DNA of 64,000 nucleotides from Candidatus Sulfotelmatobacter sp. (GTDB lineage Bacteria > Acidobacteriota > Terriglobia > Terriglobales > Acidobacteriaceae): positions 1-64,000 of the forward strand of contig JAOAPI010000123.1 in the NCBI GenBank assembly GCA_025462865.1, in the 5' to 3' direction. The notes under the pieces were generated by a model that saw only the letters and a list, made by a program, of their open reading frames with translations, was not told the origin of the DNA and did not search any database. Position numbers and translations under genes: made by a program. Position 1 is the first letter of the stretch. Each line of letters opens with the position of its first letter. Shown here piece after piece: positions 16,877 to 25,222 of the stretch.

Positions 16877-17593
16877 TCAGTCTTCTTCATCATCTGCCAT
16901 CTGCGGGATTGTAACGAACTTATATCCTTCGGGCTTAAAACGGGCGATCAGATGATCGGTCGCGATTAGCGTTTGGGAACGGTCCGCTCCAATGTGTTTA
17001 TGGCCGCCGTCATGCAGGAGGATGACGTCGCCGCCGCGAATCTGATTTGAGACCTTGCGCTCGATGATGTCGGCGGGCGGAGCGTTCCAGTCGTAGCCGG
17101 TAACGTTCCACATGATTGGTTCGAGGCCCAGTTCGCGGGCCACGCGCATCACGGCGGGACGGCGCGCGCCGAAAGGCGGGCGGAAAAGATTGGAATGTTT
17201 GCCGATCGCGTCTTGCAGGGCGGAGCGGCATTGAGTGAGTTCCTGCCGGATTACAGCTTCACTTTGGAAAACCAACCAGGGATGCGTGAAGGTATGATTG
17301 CCGACGACGTGGCCGGCTTGAGCGATTGCGCGGGCGATTTCCGGATGTTGCTGAACGTAGCGCCCGATCAGAAAAAAAGTTGCCTTCACGTCGTGTGTAG
17401 CGAGGACTTCCAGCAACCGCAGTGTGTGCGGGTCGTTGGGACCGTCGTCGTAGGTCAGCGCGAGTTGGCGGGAGCCCCGTTTCAATCCTGTGAACGTTTT
17501 CCCGTACCATTGGCCGGTCGGCGACATGGACTGGTAGCCTGCGGCAGCAGCGGCCGCGGCGGAGATGGCACCGGTCAGGGCGAGGGCAAGCAT
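16877..17593 (-). CDS. Polysaccharide deacetylase (NodB homology)
   Basis: A 238-residue exported or membrane-anchored enzyme with an Ala-rich N-terminal signal segment. NodB motifs are in order: LALTYDDGPND (catalytic and metal Asp pair), VGNHTFTHPWL (metal His pair), LFRPPFGARRPAV, IMWNVTGYDWN and GGDVILLHDGGH. It is predicted to remove N-acetyl groups from peptidoglycan, chitin-like or exopolysaccharide chains; the substrate is not evident. It is divergent from the deoxynucleoside kinase gene. Confidence 0.93.
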   Translation of the reverse strand: MLALALTGAISAAAAAAAGYQSMSPTGQWYGKTFTGLKRGSRQLALTYDDGPNDPHTLRLLEVLATHDVKATFFLIGRYVQQHPEIARAIAQAGHVVGNHTFTHPWLVFQSEAVIRQELTQCRSALQDAIGKHSNLFRPPFGARRPAVMRVARELGLEPIMWNVTGYDWNAPPADIIERKVSNQIRGGDVILLHDGGHKHIGADRSQTLIATDHLIARFKPEGYKFVTIPQMADDEED

Positions 17594-17663
17594 GGGGGGA
17601 TTGTAAATTGTTGATTGCTGATTTGGTCAAAGGCTGGGCGGCTCCGAATGAAGCGTGACTCCT

Positions 17664-17680
17664 CAGCGGCTGAACCGCTG
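17664..17680. repeat. CAGCGGCTGAACCGCTG hairpin repeat
   Basis: Short GGCTGAA-loop palindrome of the same style as the hairpin at 23019-23038 and the second arm of the 61-bp elements. Confidence 0.5.
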
Positions 17681-17777
17681 CGCCATCCAAAATCAATGGT
17701 TCGCGCTATTAACTCTTCCCGCAATTGCCACTCAGCGGTATCCGAGATATCCTGCCAGTTCCGATTGTCGCAAGCTC

Positions 17778-18443
17778 ATGGCTAATCTTTTCGAACTGCC
17801 TCGCTACATCGCTGTGGAAGGTCCCATCCGAGTGGGTAAAAGTACGCTGGCGCGGATTCTGGCCGAGCGGTTGAATGCGCAGCGCGTGATGGAGCCGGAG
17901 ACGAATCCATTTCTTGGCGCATTTTATGAAGGGGAGCGGGGAGCGGCGTTTCAGGCGCAGTTTGCCTTCCTGGTGAGGCGTTTCGAGCAATTGCAGGCGC
18001 TGGACCTGGGGCCGCACTCGCAAAAGATGGTGGTCGCGGATTACATCCTGGAAAAAGACAAATTGTTTGCTTGCCTTAATCTCACCGACCCGGAACTCGA
18101 AACTTATAACCGCTACTACAATCATTTTCGGGAGAAGCTGCCGACGCCGGACCTGGTCATCTATCTGCAAGCCACGCCCGAGGTGTTGAAGAAGCGACTG
18201 AAAAAAAAGAATGCACCGGGCGAACGCGCGGTCAGCGACGAATATCTGGAAGAGGTGGTGAAGGCATATGAGCACTTCTTTTTTCATTACACGTCGTCTG
18301 ATCTGCTGATCGTGAATACGTCGGATATTGATTTTGTGGACCGCAATGAAGATTTGCAGGAGCTGCTGAGGAAAGTGTCGGAGCCGATCAAGGGGACGCA
18401 ATACTTTTTGCCGCTGGGCGGGCAGGAAGCGGTGGGGGCTTAG
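17778..18443 (+). CDS. Deoxynucleoside kinase
   Basis: A 221-residue kinase of the dNK / deoxyadenosine-deoxyguanosine kinase family, salvaging deoxynucleosides to dNMPs. It has a P-loop (VEGPIRVGKSTLARIL), the substrate region EPETNPFLGAFYEG and AAFQAQFAFLVRRFEQLQAL. DYILEKDKLFACLNL matches the DR/ERS-type segment. It ends with PTPDLVIYLQATPEVLKKRLKKKN (lid). The open frame begins at 17655, but homology and length favour the ATG at 17778. No Shine-Dalgarno is visible. Confidence 0.9.
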   Translation: MANLFELPRYIAVEGPIRVGKSTLARILAERLNAQRVMEPETNPFLGAFYEGERGAAFQAQFAFLVRRFEQLQALDLGPHSQKMVVADYILEKDKLFACLNLTDPELETYNRYYNHFREKLPTPDLVIYLQATPEVLKKRLKKKNAPGERAVSDEYLEEVVKAYEHFFFHYTSSDLLIVNTSDIDFVDRNEDLQELLRKVSEPIKGTQYFLPLGGQEAVGA

Positions 18444-18453
18444 GGGCGGGCGC

Positions 18454-18478
18454 TGGTCGTTCGTCGTTGGTCGTTTCG
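18454..18478. repeat. GTCGTTGGTCGTT-type repeat
   Basis: GGTCGTTCGTCGTTGGTCG followed by TTTCGC, between the kinase gene and vapC. Same family as 7068-7096. Confidence 0.6.
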
Positions 18479-18505
18479 CTTCTAATTACTTCTCGTACGG
18501 CGGCG

Positions 18506-18946
18506 TTACTTCTCGTGGCGTGGCAGGGGATAGACAGACAAGGTATCTCCAACCTTTGAGAATTCGGGATCGGCGGTGACCAGCCACGCGCCGCGCTCGA
18601 TGGCCAGTTCGGCGGCGAAGGCATCGGCGTAACCCAGGCTGTGTTTTTGCTTTAGTGCCCCGGCCCGTGAGGCCCGTTCTCGATTTGCATCGATAACCGC
18701 GATGGGCATCTCTCGCAGCTTGGCTTCGGCTTCATGAGCGCTAGCCTCACCATGGCGTCGCCAGGTTACGTAGAAGACTTCACCCCAATTCACGGCTGAC
18801 ATTAGAAGCGGTACGTCCTGGCGGAGGGCTTGTTCAAGGAGACGTTCGACCTTTCCCGCAGTACCTTCACGATCTTCGAACAGCCCGACTAACGCATTGG
18901 CGTCAAGTACATATCGCCGCGTGCCACGCAAGAAACGGGAACTCAC
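18506..18946 (-). CDS. vapC: VapC-type PIN-domain toxin
   Basis: A 146-residue PIN-domain ribonuclease. Acidic active-site residues are visible: D15 (YVLDANALVGLFE), E56 (AVNWGEVFYV), D108 (GYADAFAAELA) and D126 (TADPEFSKV). The GTG start at 18946 overlaps the vapB stop by 4 bp (GTGA), indicating translational coupling. VapC toxins commonly cleave tRNA or rRNA; the target here is unknown. Confidence 0.92.
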   Translation of the reverse strand: MSSRFLRGTRRYVLDANALVGLFEDREGTAGKVERLLEQALRQDVPLLMSAVNWGEVFYVTWRRHGEASAHEAEAKLREMPIAVIDANRERASRAGALKQKHSLGYADAFAAELAIERGAWLVTADPEFSKVGDTLSVYPLPRHEK

Positions 18947-19197
18947 TGATCTTCTCTTTTGCGCTCGCGCTGGCGCTCCGCGAACAATTCTTCGAACATC
19001 GAGGGCTCTCCTGGTTTGGGTTTCAGGAATCCCCTGATCTCCCTTAATCGCTGTTTGGTCATCGGCGTGAGTACAAGTCTTCCTTGATCTTCACTCCAGG
19101 TAGCGGGAGTGCCTTTTTCCAGACCAAATTGCTGGCGCAATTCAGCAGGAATTACGACTTGGCCTTTGGAGCTGATGACTGTGCGGTAGGTTGCCAT
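18943..19197 (-). CDS. vapB: VapB antitoxin, AbrB/SpoVT type
   Basis: An 84-residue protein with an N-terminal AbrB swapped-hairpin domain (TVISSKGQVVIPAELRQQFGLEKGTPATWSEDQGRLVLTPM). The C-terminal segment (RGFLKPKPGEPSMFEELFAERQRERK) probably binds and masks the toxin. It is the first gene of the vapBC pair, and a perfect inverted repeat lies 6 bp before its start codon. Confidence 0.9.
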   Translation of the reverse strand: MATYRTVISSKGQVVIPAELRQQFGLEKGTPATWSEDQGRLVLTPMTKQRLREIRGFLKPKPGEPSMFEELFAERQRERKREDQ

Positions 19198-19203
19198 GAT
19201 GTA

Positions 19204-19223
19204 ATCTTACCACAAAGTAAGAT
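19204..19223. promoter_or_regulatory. Inverted repeat upstream of vapB
   Basis: ATCTTAC (19204-19210) and GTAAGAT (19217-19223) are perfect arms with a 6-bp spacer. The position is typical of the operator for the VapBC complex. Confidence 0.55.
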
Positions 19224-19389
19224 ACGGTTCATGGCGTCTTACATACACAATTCTGGGTGCTGGGCTGCAATACCTATGGACAAACGGGCCATCGACGATC
19301 TTTTCTTTTGGCGCTACAATGTCCGTTAGCATCCAAGAAGATGCTGAACAGGCTCTATCCGCTGAGTCGGAGGGGCACTGGAGGATAAG

Positions 19390-20307
19390 ATGAGTGTCAC
19401 GCCGATTGGCGGGCGTCCCGGCTTTCCTGGTCGAGACGAAATCCGCCAGAAGATCACAACCGCTATTCTGCGGGAATTCAAACACCGACACGAACCCATT
19501 ACCTGCCTTACCGCCTACGATTACGCGACGTCGCGTTTGGTAGACGAGGCCGGAATCGAAATGATTCTGGTGGGGGATTCGCTCGCGCAAACTGTCCTTG
19601 GCTATGAAAACACTCTCTCGGTGACCATGGACGAGATGCTGCATCACGTGAAGGCAGTGCGCCGGGGCGTGAAGCAAGCGCTGCTGCTGGCCGACATGCC
19701 TTACGGGTCTTATCACGTTGATGCGGAGAGTGCCTTGAGCAACGCAACGCGCTTTGTGAAGGAAGGCGGAGCGGAAGTGGTAAAGATCGAGGGCGGGGAA
19801 AAGCGAGCGGATTTGATCCGGCGGATCATTGATGCGGAGATCCCCGTGGCCGGTCACATTGGACTGACGCCGCAGTCGGTCAACGTGATGGGCGGGTACA
19901 AGGTACAGGGAAAAAATCTTAGCGGAATTGAGCAGCTCATGCGGGATGCTGTGGCGCTGGATCGGGCGGGCGTGGCTTGCCTAGTGCTGGAAGGCATTCC
20001 GCGCGAGGTGGCGGCGATGATTACGGCGGAGGTGGAGACGCCGACAATCGGGATTGGGGCGGGGCCGGACTGCGATGGGCAGGTGCTGGTTTTCCACGAC
20101 ATACTGAACCTGACGTTTGCGCCGCCGGCAAAGTTTGTGCGGCGGTATGGGGATGGAGCGGAGCTGATCAGCCACGCGGTGCAGGCGTTTCGCGCGGACG
20201 TGAAGTCGCTGCAATATCCGTCGGACGAGCAGTCATATCATCTTCCCAAAGAGACCAAGGTTGGGCTCGACACCGTGCTGGCGAGGAAGCGGGCGATGCG
20301 GAGCTAG
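19390..20307 (+). CDS. panB: 3-methyl-2-oxobutanoate hydroxymethyltransferase
   Basis: A 305-residue enzyme making ketopantoate from ketoisovalerate and methylene-tetrahydrofolate, the first step of pantothenate synthesis. Motifs: ITCLTAYDYATSRLVDEAGIEMILVGDSLAQTVLGYENTL, LLLADMPYGSYH, VVKIEGGEKRADLIRRI, PVAGHIGLTPQSVNVMGGYKVQGK, CLVLEGIPREVAAMIT and TIGIGAGPDCDGQVLVFHD. GGAGG precedes the ATG by 6 bases. panC follows 61 bp downstream. Confidence 0.97.
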   Translation: MSVTPIGGRPGFPGRDEIRQKITTAILREFKHRHEPITCLTAYDYATSRLVDEAGIEMILVGDSLAQTVLGYENTLSVTMDEMLHHVKAVRRGVKQALLLADMPYGSYHVDAESALSNATRFVKEGGAEVVKIEGGEKRADLIRRIIDAEIPVAGHIGLTPQSVNVMGGYKVQGKNLSGIEQLMRDAVALDRAGVACLVLEGIPREVAAMITAEVETPTIGIGAGPDCDGQVLVFHDILNLTFAPPAKFVRRYGDGAELISHAVQAFRADVKSLQYPSDEQSYHLPKETKVGLDTVLARKRAMRS

Positions 20308-20318
20308 GAAGCCGATTT

Positions 20319-20347
20319 GCCACGGATTTGCACGGATCTCACGGATT
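20319..20347. repeat. GCCACGGATTTGCACGGATC-type repeat between panB and panC
   Basis: Units CACGGATTTGCACGGATCT followed by CACGGATT fill the panB-panC spacer. A second copy lies at 39360-39389. Confidence 0.7.
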
Positions 20348-20368
20348 GAAAACCCGAACCGCTTTCAA

Positions 20369-21229
20369 ATGAAAATCTGCAATTCCATCGAAGAGATGCG
20401 CGGGGCGTGCCGCGCTTTGCGACACGAGGGAAAACGAATTGGATTTGTGCCGACCATGGGCGCGCTGCATGAGGGGCATAGGTCGCTGGTACGAGCGGCT
20501 GGAGATTCATGCGATGCGGTAGCGGCATCGATATTTGTGAACCCGTTGCAATTTGGTCCGAAGGAGGATCTGGGGAAATATCCGCGAAGCTTTGATCGCG
20601 ACTGCGCGTTGCTCGAAGAAGAGGGAGTGGAGTTTCTGTTTGCTCCGACGGTTGAAGATATGTATCCGGCTGGGTCGGCCACATGGGTTACGGTTGAAGG
20701 GATGAGTGACAAGCTGGACGGGCGTTCGCGGCCGGGACACTTTCGCGGCGTGACGACAGTGGTAGCAAAACTGTTTCACGTGGTGGAGCCGGATGCAGCA
20801 TTCTTCGGGCAGAAGGATGCTGCGCAGCTGGCGATTATCCGGCGCATGGTGCGAGACCTGAATTTTCCAGTGGAGATTGTTGCGTGTCCGATTGTGCGGG
20901 AGGCTGATGGGCTGGCAATGAGTTCACGGAATGCTTACCTGGATACGGCTCAGAGAAAACAGGCCATCGTGCTGTATCGTTCGCTGCTGCGGGTGAAGAA
21001 GCTGTGGGAGGGCGGCGAGCGGAGGGCTGAAGAGTTGATTGGTGTGGGCAAGGCGGAAATTGCGCAAGAGAAGTCTGTGCGACTTGATTACTTTGAAATT
21101 GTAGATCCGGAGAATCTGGATCCGGTTTCAAATGTTCGTGACGGTGGGTTGGTAGCGGTCGCGGCATTTGTCGGAGCGACGCGGCTTATCGACAACTTGG
21201 TGCTTAAGGAGGCGGTCGCGCTCGCATGA
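20369..21229 (+). CDS. panC: Pantothenate synthetase
   Basis: A 286-residue enzyme joining pantoate and beta-alanine with ATP. Motifs: IGFVPTMGALHEGHRSLVRAA (HIGH-like nucleotide site), SIFVNPLQFGPKEDLGKYPR, RPGHFRGVTTVVAKLFHVVEPDAAFFGQKDAAQL, VREADGLAMSSRNAYL and LDYFEIVDPENLDPV. The ATG at 20369 gives the conserved MKICNSIEEMR start; the longer frame from 20261 runs into panB and is rejected. It forms a pan operon with panB. Confidence 0.97.
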   Translation: MKICNSIEEMRGACRALRHEGKRIGFVPTMGALHEGHRSLVRAAGDSCDAVAASIFVNPLQFGPKEDLGKYPRSFDRDCALLEEEGVEFLFAPTVEDMYPAGSATWVTVEGMSDKLDGRSRPGHFRGVTTVVAKLFHVVEPDAAFFGQKDAAQLAIIRRMVRDLNFPVEIVACPIVREADGLAMSSRNAYLDTAQRKQAIVLYRSLLRVKKLWEGGERRAEELIGVGKAEIAQEKSVRLDYFEIVDPENLDPVSNVRDGGLVAVAAFVGATRLIDNLVLKEAVALA

Positions 21230-21235
21230 ACCAAG

Positions 21236-21260
21236 GTCCCTCGCTTCGCTCGGGATGACA
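21236..21260. repeat. TCGCTTCGCTCGGGATGACA-type repeat
   Basis: CCCTCGCTTCGCTCGGGATG followed by ACAAA. Same family as 5315-5341. Confidence 0.65.
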
Positions 21261-21266
21261 AAGCGA

Positions 21267-22067
21267 TTAGGGCTGTGTATTCGCTGGAGCAGAGAGGATC
21301 GCGGCAGCGGCGGTAGTCGCCGGAGTGCCAGGGGATTCGAGCCGCTGGCGCACCATATTTTCGATTTGCGACCAAAGGCGGGGATCGCATTCACTTTCCA
21401 TATGGCCGGGAGTGAATACGCGGTCGAACCAGGATGCCTCCGGACATTGGACAGGCGTTTTCCTATAGTCGGTAAGATAATTTCCGAGAATTTCTGTTTT
21501 TGCAGGATTTGCGGCCGTGATGCGCGCGCGCCCGTGGATGAAGCCGTGGGGTTGATAGAAATTGATGGCCTCGGCGACATTGTCGGGAATGACGGAATCG
21601 TTTTGCCAGATTTTGGCGACACTATCGACCTGAACGGTCAGCAAGACAGGCACACCAAGCCGGCGCAGGTCGCGAGCCAGCACTACCGCTGCTGCCGCTC
21701 CCCAGCTTTGACCGAAGAGGATAATGCGGGTCCGAGTTTTTTCTTCGGCGGAAAGAACGCCATCGCGGTTCGTGTCGAGAAGGCGGATGATGGTGTCGTA
21801 AGCGGCTCTTCGGCGGCGATTTTCGAAAACCCGCACGTAGGTATTTTTTGGAAATGCCGGGCGAATTCGTTTGGCGAGTTGAACGGGGCCGTGATGGGGA
21901 TTGTCGTGTCCGACGAAACCGCCTACGAAACCGATCACGATATTGGAGAGAGTGGCGGGCTTATCGGAGAGAAGCGTTGCGGCATCGACCGCGGAGGCCC
22001 GCGGCATAGTTGCGGCGAGAATCGCTAACGTGACGGCCAGACAACGGACTGGAACGATCCCGCGCAT
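21267..22067 (-). CDS. Exported alpha/beta-hydrolase-like protein with an EF-hand loop
   Basis: A 266-residue protein with a signal peptide (LAVTLAILAATMPRASA). It has an alpha/beta-hydrolase-like core: IVIGFVGGFVGHDNP strand and loop, then RIILFGQSWGAAAAVVLARDL with nucleophile-elbow Ser121. VLLTVQVDSVAKI and the PGHMESECD histidine are candidates for the other catalytic residues. Just before the elbow lies a canonical 12-residue calcium loop, DTNRDGVLSAEE (98-109). Substrate unknown. It is convergent with panC. Confidence 0.7.
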   Translation of the reverse strand: MRGIVPVRCLAVTLAILAATMPRASAVDAATLLSDKPATLSNIVIGFVGGFVGHDNPHHGPVQLAKRIRPAFPKNTYVRVFENRRRRAAYDTIIRLLDTNRDGVLSAEEKTRTRIILFGQSWGAAAAVVLARDLRRLGVPVLLTVQVDSVAKIWQNDSVIPDNVAEAINFYQPHGFIHGRARITAANPAKTEILGNYLTDYRKTPVQCPEASWFDRVFTPGHMESECDPRLWSQIENMVRQRLESPGTPATTAAAAILSAPANTQP

Positions 22068-22240
22068 GCGGATTCCTAGTTAAGTGAGATGATTCGATTC
22101 GTCCGCCGGATGCTGTAAAAACGGACGAGCGGTTGGTCTACCGGCTTTTGCTAATGCAATTCAAGGTCGGCAAATCAATCAATGCTTGAGCGGCAGGGTT
22201 GCTCGCGCATCTGGCCCGAGCGACAGTGTACACCTGATTG

Positions 22241-22909
22241 TCAATTACCGAGCGGGGTCTTAAGTCTCTGGCGAGGGCGCTTTGGTCCGGAGACAAAGGC
22301 GCTGTCCTTGAGAGCGAAACGCAAGGGATGGTCGGCGGCCTTGGTGATGCCGATGCGGGTAGATATCTGGATTCCTTTGGCGCGAAAGCCGTCTTCTCCG
22401 ATCCACAATCCGGAATTGGGTGAAGTAAGATCGCAACCATTGTCGCGGGAGCGGGTGATGTTGAAGGCTTGGGCCAGGCGTCCGGGACCAGCGGTGAGTT
22501 TGGGAAGATCGCCGGGGCTCTCGAGGGTAATAGCACGGGAGCGGGCCATTTTCTCAATGCCTTCGAGAGGTTCGAGGGCGCGGAAAAGAACGGATCCGGC
22601 CTTGCCTTCGCGTTCACAAGAAACGTTGAGGCAGTGGTGATTGCCGTAGATGAAATAGACGTAGGCGTACCCCGGCGGCCCGAACAGGACCGAGGTGCGG
22701 GCAGTATGGCCGGCGGCGGCGTGGGCCGCAGGATCGTTCTCACCGAGATAGGCTTCGACTTCGACAATCCGGGCCGCCAGACGGGGCTTTCCGTCGCGCA
22801 CCAGAATTTTGCCGAGGAGGTCACGAGCGACGAGACGGGGATTGCGCGCGAAGAAGGTGCGCGCGAGCGGGTGGATTGGTCGAAGAGAGGCTGGTTCGGG
22901 CACAGTCAA
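22241..22909 (-). CDS. 3-methyladenine DNA glycosylase (MPG/AAG family)
   Basis: A 222-residue base-excision repair glycosylase removing alkylated purines. Motifs match the MPG family: FFARNPRLVARDLLGKILVR, RIVEVEAYLGENDPAAHA, TSVLFGPPGYAYVYFIYGNHHCLNVSCE, SVLFRALEPLEGIEKM, LTAGPGRLAQAFNI and GIQISTRIGITKAADHPLRF. Glu and Tyr active-site positions are present. The start is a TTG at 22909 or a GTG at 22903; no ATG is suitably placed. Confidence 0.93.
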   Translation of the reverse strand: MTVPEPASLRPIHPLARTFFARNPRLVARDLLGKILVRDGKPRLAARIVEVEAYLGENDPAAHAAAGHTARTSVLFGPPGYAYVYFIYGNHHCLNVSCEREGKAGSVLFRALEPLEGIEKMARSRAITLESPGDLPKLTAGPGRLAQAFNITRSRDNGCDLTSPNSGLWIGEDGFRAKGIQISTRIGITKAADHPLRFALKDSAFVSGPKRPRQRLKTPLGN

Positions 22910-23018
22910 AATTTAGGATGCAGAAAGCGGACTGCAAAAGTTAAAAACCTAAAAAGCCAATCGATCAGACTTTGTATCTCGCAAGGGCCTGAATCCCGAT
23001 ATGTTTTGGCTATTTTAT

Positions 23019-23038
23019 GGCACGGCTGAAGCCGTGCC
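23019..23038. repeat. GGCACGGCTGAAGCCGTGCC hairpin repeat
   Basis: Perfect 8-bp arms around a GAA-containing loop, between the glycosylase and peroxiredoxin genes. Same style as the second arm of the 61-bp repeats. Confidence 0.65.
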
Positions 23039-23095
23039 CTTCCCGAATTCAAGCCTAGACATTAGCGAAAGCTAGAAATCAGAACGTGGATTTTC

Positions 23096-23569
23096 CTAGG
23101 CTGCGCCTTTCGACGATTCTTTCAGATAGGCCAGAACCTCGACGGCGTGGCCTTCTGGCTTCACTTTGGGGAAGATGTGCTGGATCTTGCCGTCGGGACC
23201 GATGACGAAGGTGGTCCGGACGACGCCCATGACTTTCTTTCCGTACATGTTTTTTTCCTGCACGACGCCAAAGGCGTTGGCCACTTTCTTGTCGGCATCG
23301 GCGAGGAGAGAGAAAGGAAGTTTGAACTTGTCCTGAAATTTCTTCTGGGCGTTGGGCGTATCGGGGGAGATGCCGAGTAACACGGCGCCGCTTTTCTGCA
23401 TCTGTTTGTAAGTATCGCGAAACTCGCAGGCCTCGACGGTGCATCCTGGAGTGTCGGCGCGCGGATAGAAATACAACACAACCACTTTGCCACGCAGACT
23501 TTTCAGTGAGACGTCCTTTCCGTTCTCGTCCTGCAAGGAAAACTCGGGAGCCTTATCATTGATATTCAT
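23096..23569 (-). CDS. bcp: Thioredoxin-dependent peroxiredoxin, Bcp/PrxQ type
   Basis: A 157-residue peroxiredoxin from the ATG at 23569. APEFSLQDENGKDVSLKSLRGK precedes YFYPRADTPGCTVEACEFRD, with peroxidatic Cys43 and resolving Cys48 five residues later, the PrxQ arrangement. It reduces peroxides using thioredoxin. The open frame extends back to 23878 over the start of the divergent secreted-protein gene, but homology begins at MNINDKAPEF. Confidence 0.95.
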   Translation of the reverse strand: MNINDKAPEFSLQDENGKDVSLKSLRGKVVVLYFYPRADTPGCTVEACEFRDTYKQMQKSGAVLLGISPDTPNAQKKFQDKFKLPFSLLADADKKVANAFGVVQEKNMYGKKVMGVVRTTFVIGPDGKIQHIFPKVKPEGHAVEVLAYLKESSKGAA

Positions 23570-23651
23570 GCCTAAAAGCGCCTCATTTCTAAAGAAATTC
23601 TGGTTGGCGATGGTGTCCGCACTTTCGGTGGAGCCGAGGGCGGACGGATAT

Positions 23652-25094
23652 ATGTCTAAAGAGTTTTTATACCGCAGATTGGGGTGCGCCGTCATTGTGA
23701 TTCTGATGGCTGCCGGCGGAGCAGCGGCGCAGGAAAGGCCACAACTTAAGCGGCCGCACGACGACACTCCTGAGCAAAAGCCGGCCGAGACCAAGAAGAC
23801 GAAAAAAGTGAAAGGACCGCGCGCGGTGGGACTACTGCAACTCAGCAATGGCAAGGCGACATTAATTCCGGTGGCCATTCTGGTTGACGGGAAGTTCTAC
23901 GACGCGAGCGCGTATAAGGCCGAGCCGGTGCCGATGGCGCTGGAAGGTGGGACGGTGTATGAAGCGGAGCAGGCTGGAGAGCCGCAAGGGTTGTTTACGA
24001 CAGGCGGGGCGCTGCACAGTAAGTCCGCTGAAAGTACGAATCCGTGGATCGGGACTGGGTCGTACTTGCCCAAGGGGACCGAGGTGGCGAAGACCACGCA
24101 CAAGGCGGAAGACGTTCCGGTGGGGTTGGACAACAGCGGTGATGAGCCGCCGCGGCTGACCAGAAAGTCTGGAGCTTCGAGTTCGAATCCAGCTGGAGAT
24201 TCCAAGAGTGGCGGTGCCTCCGATAAGAACACGGATAAGGGCGCCGAAAAACGACCAACGTCACAGGAGCCAGCGGCGTCGGGAGAAGCATCGGCGGGAA
24301 AGGCGTCTGGCGGTTCCACATCACCGGATCAGACAGCGAAGAGTCAGACTCCGCAAGCGCAGGAGGAGACAAACTATTATCGGCCGACGTTGCGGCGAGG
24401 GAAGCCTACGCAGGCGGCGCCGGAGGAAGAGAAATCTGCGAGTAACCTAGTGAAGGCTGGATCAACGGGTTCGGCGGTTGTAAGTGATGCAAAACCATCG
24501 CAAATTCTTCCGGCAATTTCCGACGCGGGTGGACCTGAGCCGCAGTCTTATAAATTTTTCTGGAAAGAAGGCGAGGAGGAAGAGCGGCGGAAGCAGATGC
24601 TGGTCCTAGCCGGGGACGAAGTGCGAGCCTATGTAAATGCGCGGGCCAAGGGCGCGATTGGGGCGAAGCCGCAAGTCACTAGAACTGGTGTGGCCGGCCG
24701 AAAAGCGGTGAAACCCGTGCAACCGGCGTTTGAGAATGTCCAATTTCGGGCGCTCGACGTGTGGAGAAGTGGTCAGCCTGTAATGATCCTGTATGCTGAA
24801 GCGCGTTTTCCGGTTGAGCCGGGAGCGGCGCTGGCTCCAGAGACCTACAGCCTTACGCTCGTGAGCCGGACCGATATCTATGGCAGCCTGCGAAAGCTGT
24901 ATTCAGGGGTGACTGACAAGTATCACCTGGATGTGACGCCGCAACTGGAATTGATAGACGCGGTGGATGCGGACGGGGATGGCCGGGGAGAACTGCTGTT
25001 TCGCGAGACTACGGACTCCGGCAAGGGGTATGTGATTTATCGCGCGACGGGAGACAAGCTGTGGAAGATGTTCGATAGCAGGAGAGCGGAGTAG
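23652..25094 (+). CDS. Secreted low-complexity protein of unknown function
   Basis: A 480-residue protein with a signal peptide (LGCAVIVILMAAGGAAAQ). A short conserved-looking domain follows (RAVGLLQLSNGKATLIPVAILVDGKFYDASAYKAEPVPMALEGGTVYEAEQAG). A long Ser/Lys/Pro/Gln-rich linker spans about residues 150-290. The C-terminal domain (YKFFWKEGEEEERRKQMLVLAGDEVRAYV... LELIDAVDADGDGRGELLFRET) includes an FG-GAP/calcium-like DADGDGRGE loop. The ATG at 23652 is chosen since the signal peptide follows it; 82 bp separate it from the divergent bcp start. It resembles hypothetical acidobacterial exported proteins; no function assigned. Confidence 0.7.
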   Translation: MSKEFLYRRLGCAVIVILMAAGGAAAQERPQLKRPHDDTPEQKPAETKKTKKVKGPRAVGLLQLSNGKATLIPVAILVDGKFYDASAYKAEPVPMALEGGTVYEAEQAGEPQGLFTTGGALHSKSAESTNPWIGTGSYLPKGTEVAKTTHKAEDVPVGLDNSGDEPPRLTRKSGASSSNPAGDSKSGGASDKNTDKGAEKRPTSQEPAASGEASAGKASGGSTSPDQTAKSQTPQAQEETNYYRPTLRRGKPTQAAPEEEKSASNLVKAGSTGSAVVSDAKPSQILPAISDAGGPEPQSYKFFWKEGEEEERRKQMLVLAGDEVRAYVNARAKGAIGAKPQVTRTGVAGRKAVKPVQPAFENVQFRALDVWRSGQPVMILYAEARFPVEPGAALAPETYSLTLVSRTDIYGSLRKLYSGVTDKYHLDVTPQLELIDAVDADGDGRGELLFRETTDSGKGYVIYRATGDKLWKMFDSRRAE

Positions 25095-25106
25095 GGCGTT
25101 CGAGTT

Positions 25107-25132
25107 CTCAGTAGTCAGTTCTCAGTAGTCTG
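25107..25132. repeat. TCTCAGTAGTCAGTTCTCAG repeat
   Basis: Two TTCTCAGTAGTC units separated by a few bases, after the stop of the secreted-protein gene. Confidence 0.5.
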
Positions 25133-25180
25133 CTTTCAGCTCTTCATGGTCAGCATGGGCGATCGAGAATTGCTTATCAG

Positions 25181-25222
25181 GTTTCAATTCCCACGTTTCA
25201 ATTCCTACGTTTCAATTCCTAC
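25181..25222. repeat. Three tandem 14-bp units at the 3' end of the S24 repressor gene
   Basis: Units of GTTTCAATTCCYAC at 25181-25194, 25195-25208 and 25209-25222, with no spacer. The last unit encodes the repressor C-terminus and the middle one holds its stop codon. There are no spacers, so it is not a CRISPR array. Confidence 0.85.

Noticed and set aside
24170-24200. tRNA-like T-loop string GTTCGAATCC
   Set aside because: It lies within a coding sequence and no acceptor stem, D-arm or anticodon arm can be drawn around it. The similar string near 32295 is also inside a gene.
25181-25222. Possible CRISPR repeats (GTTTCAATTCC units)
   Set aside because: The 14-bp units are directly abutting without spacers and overlap the end of a coding gene; no cas genes are nearby.
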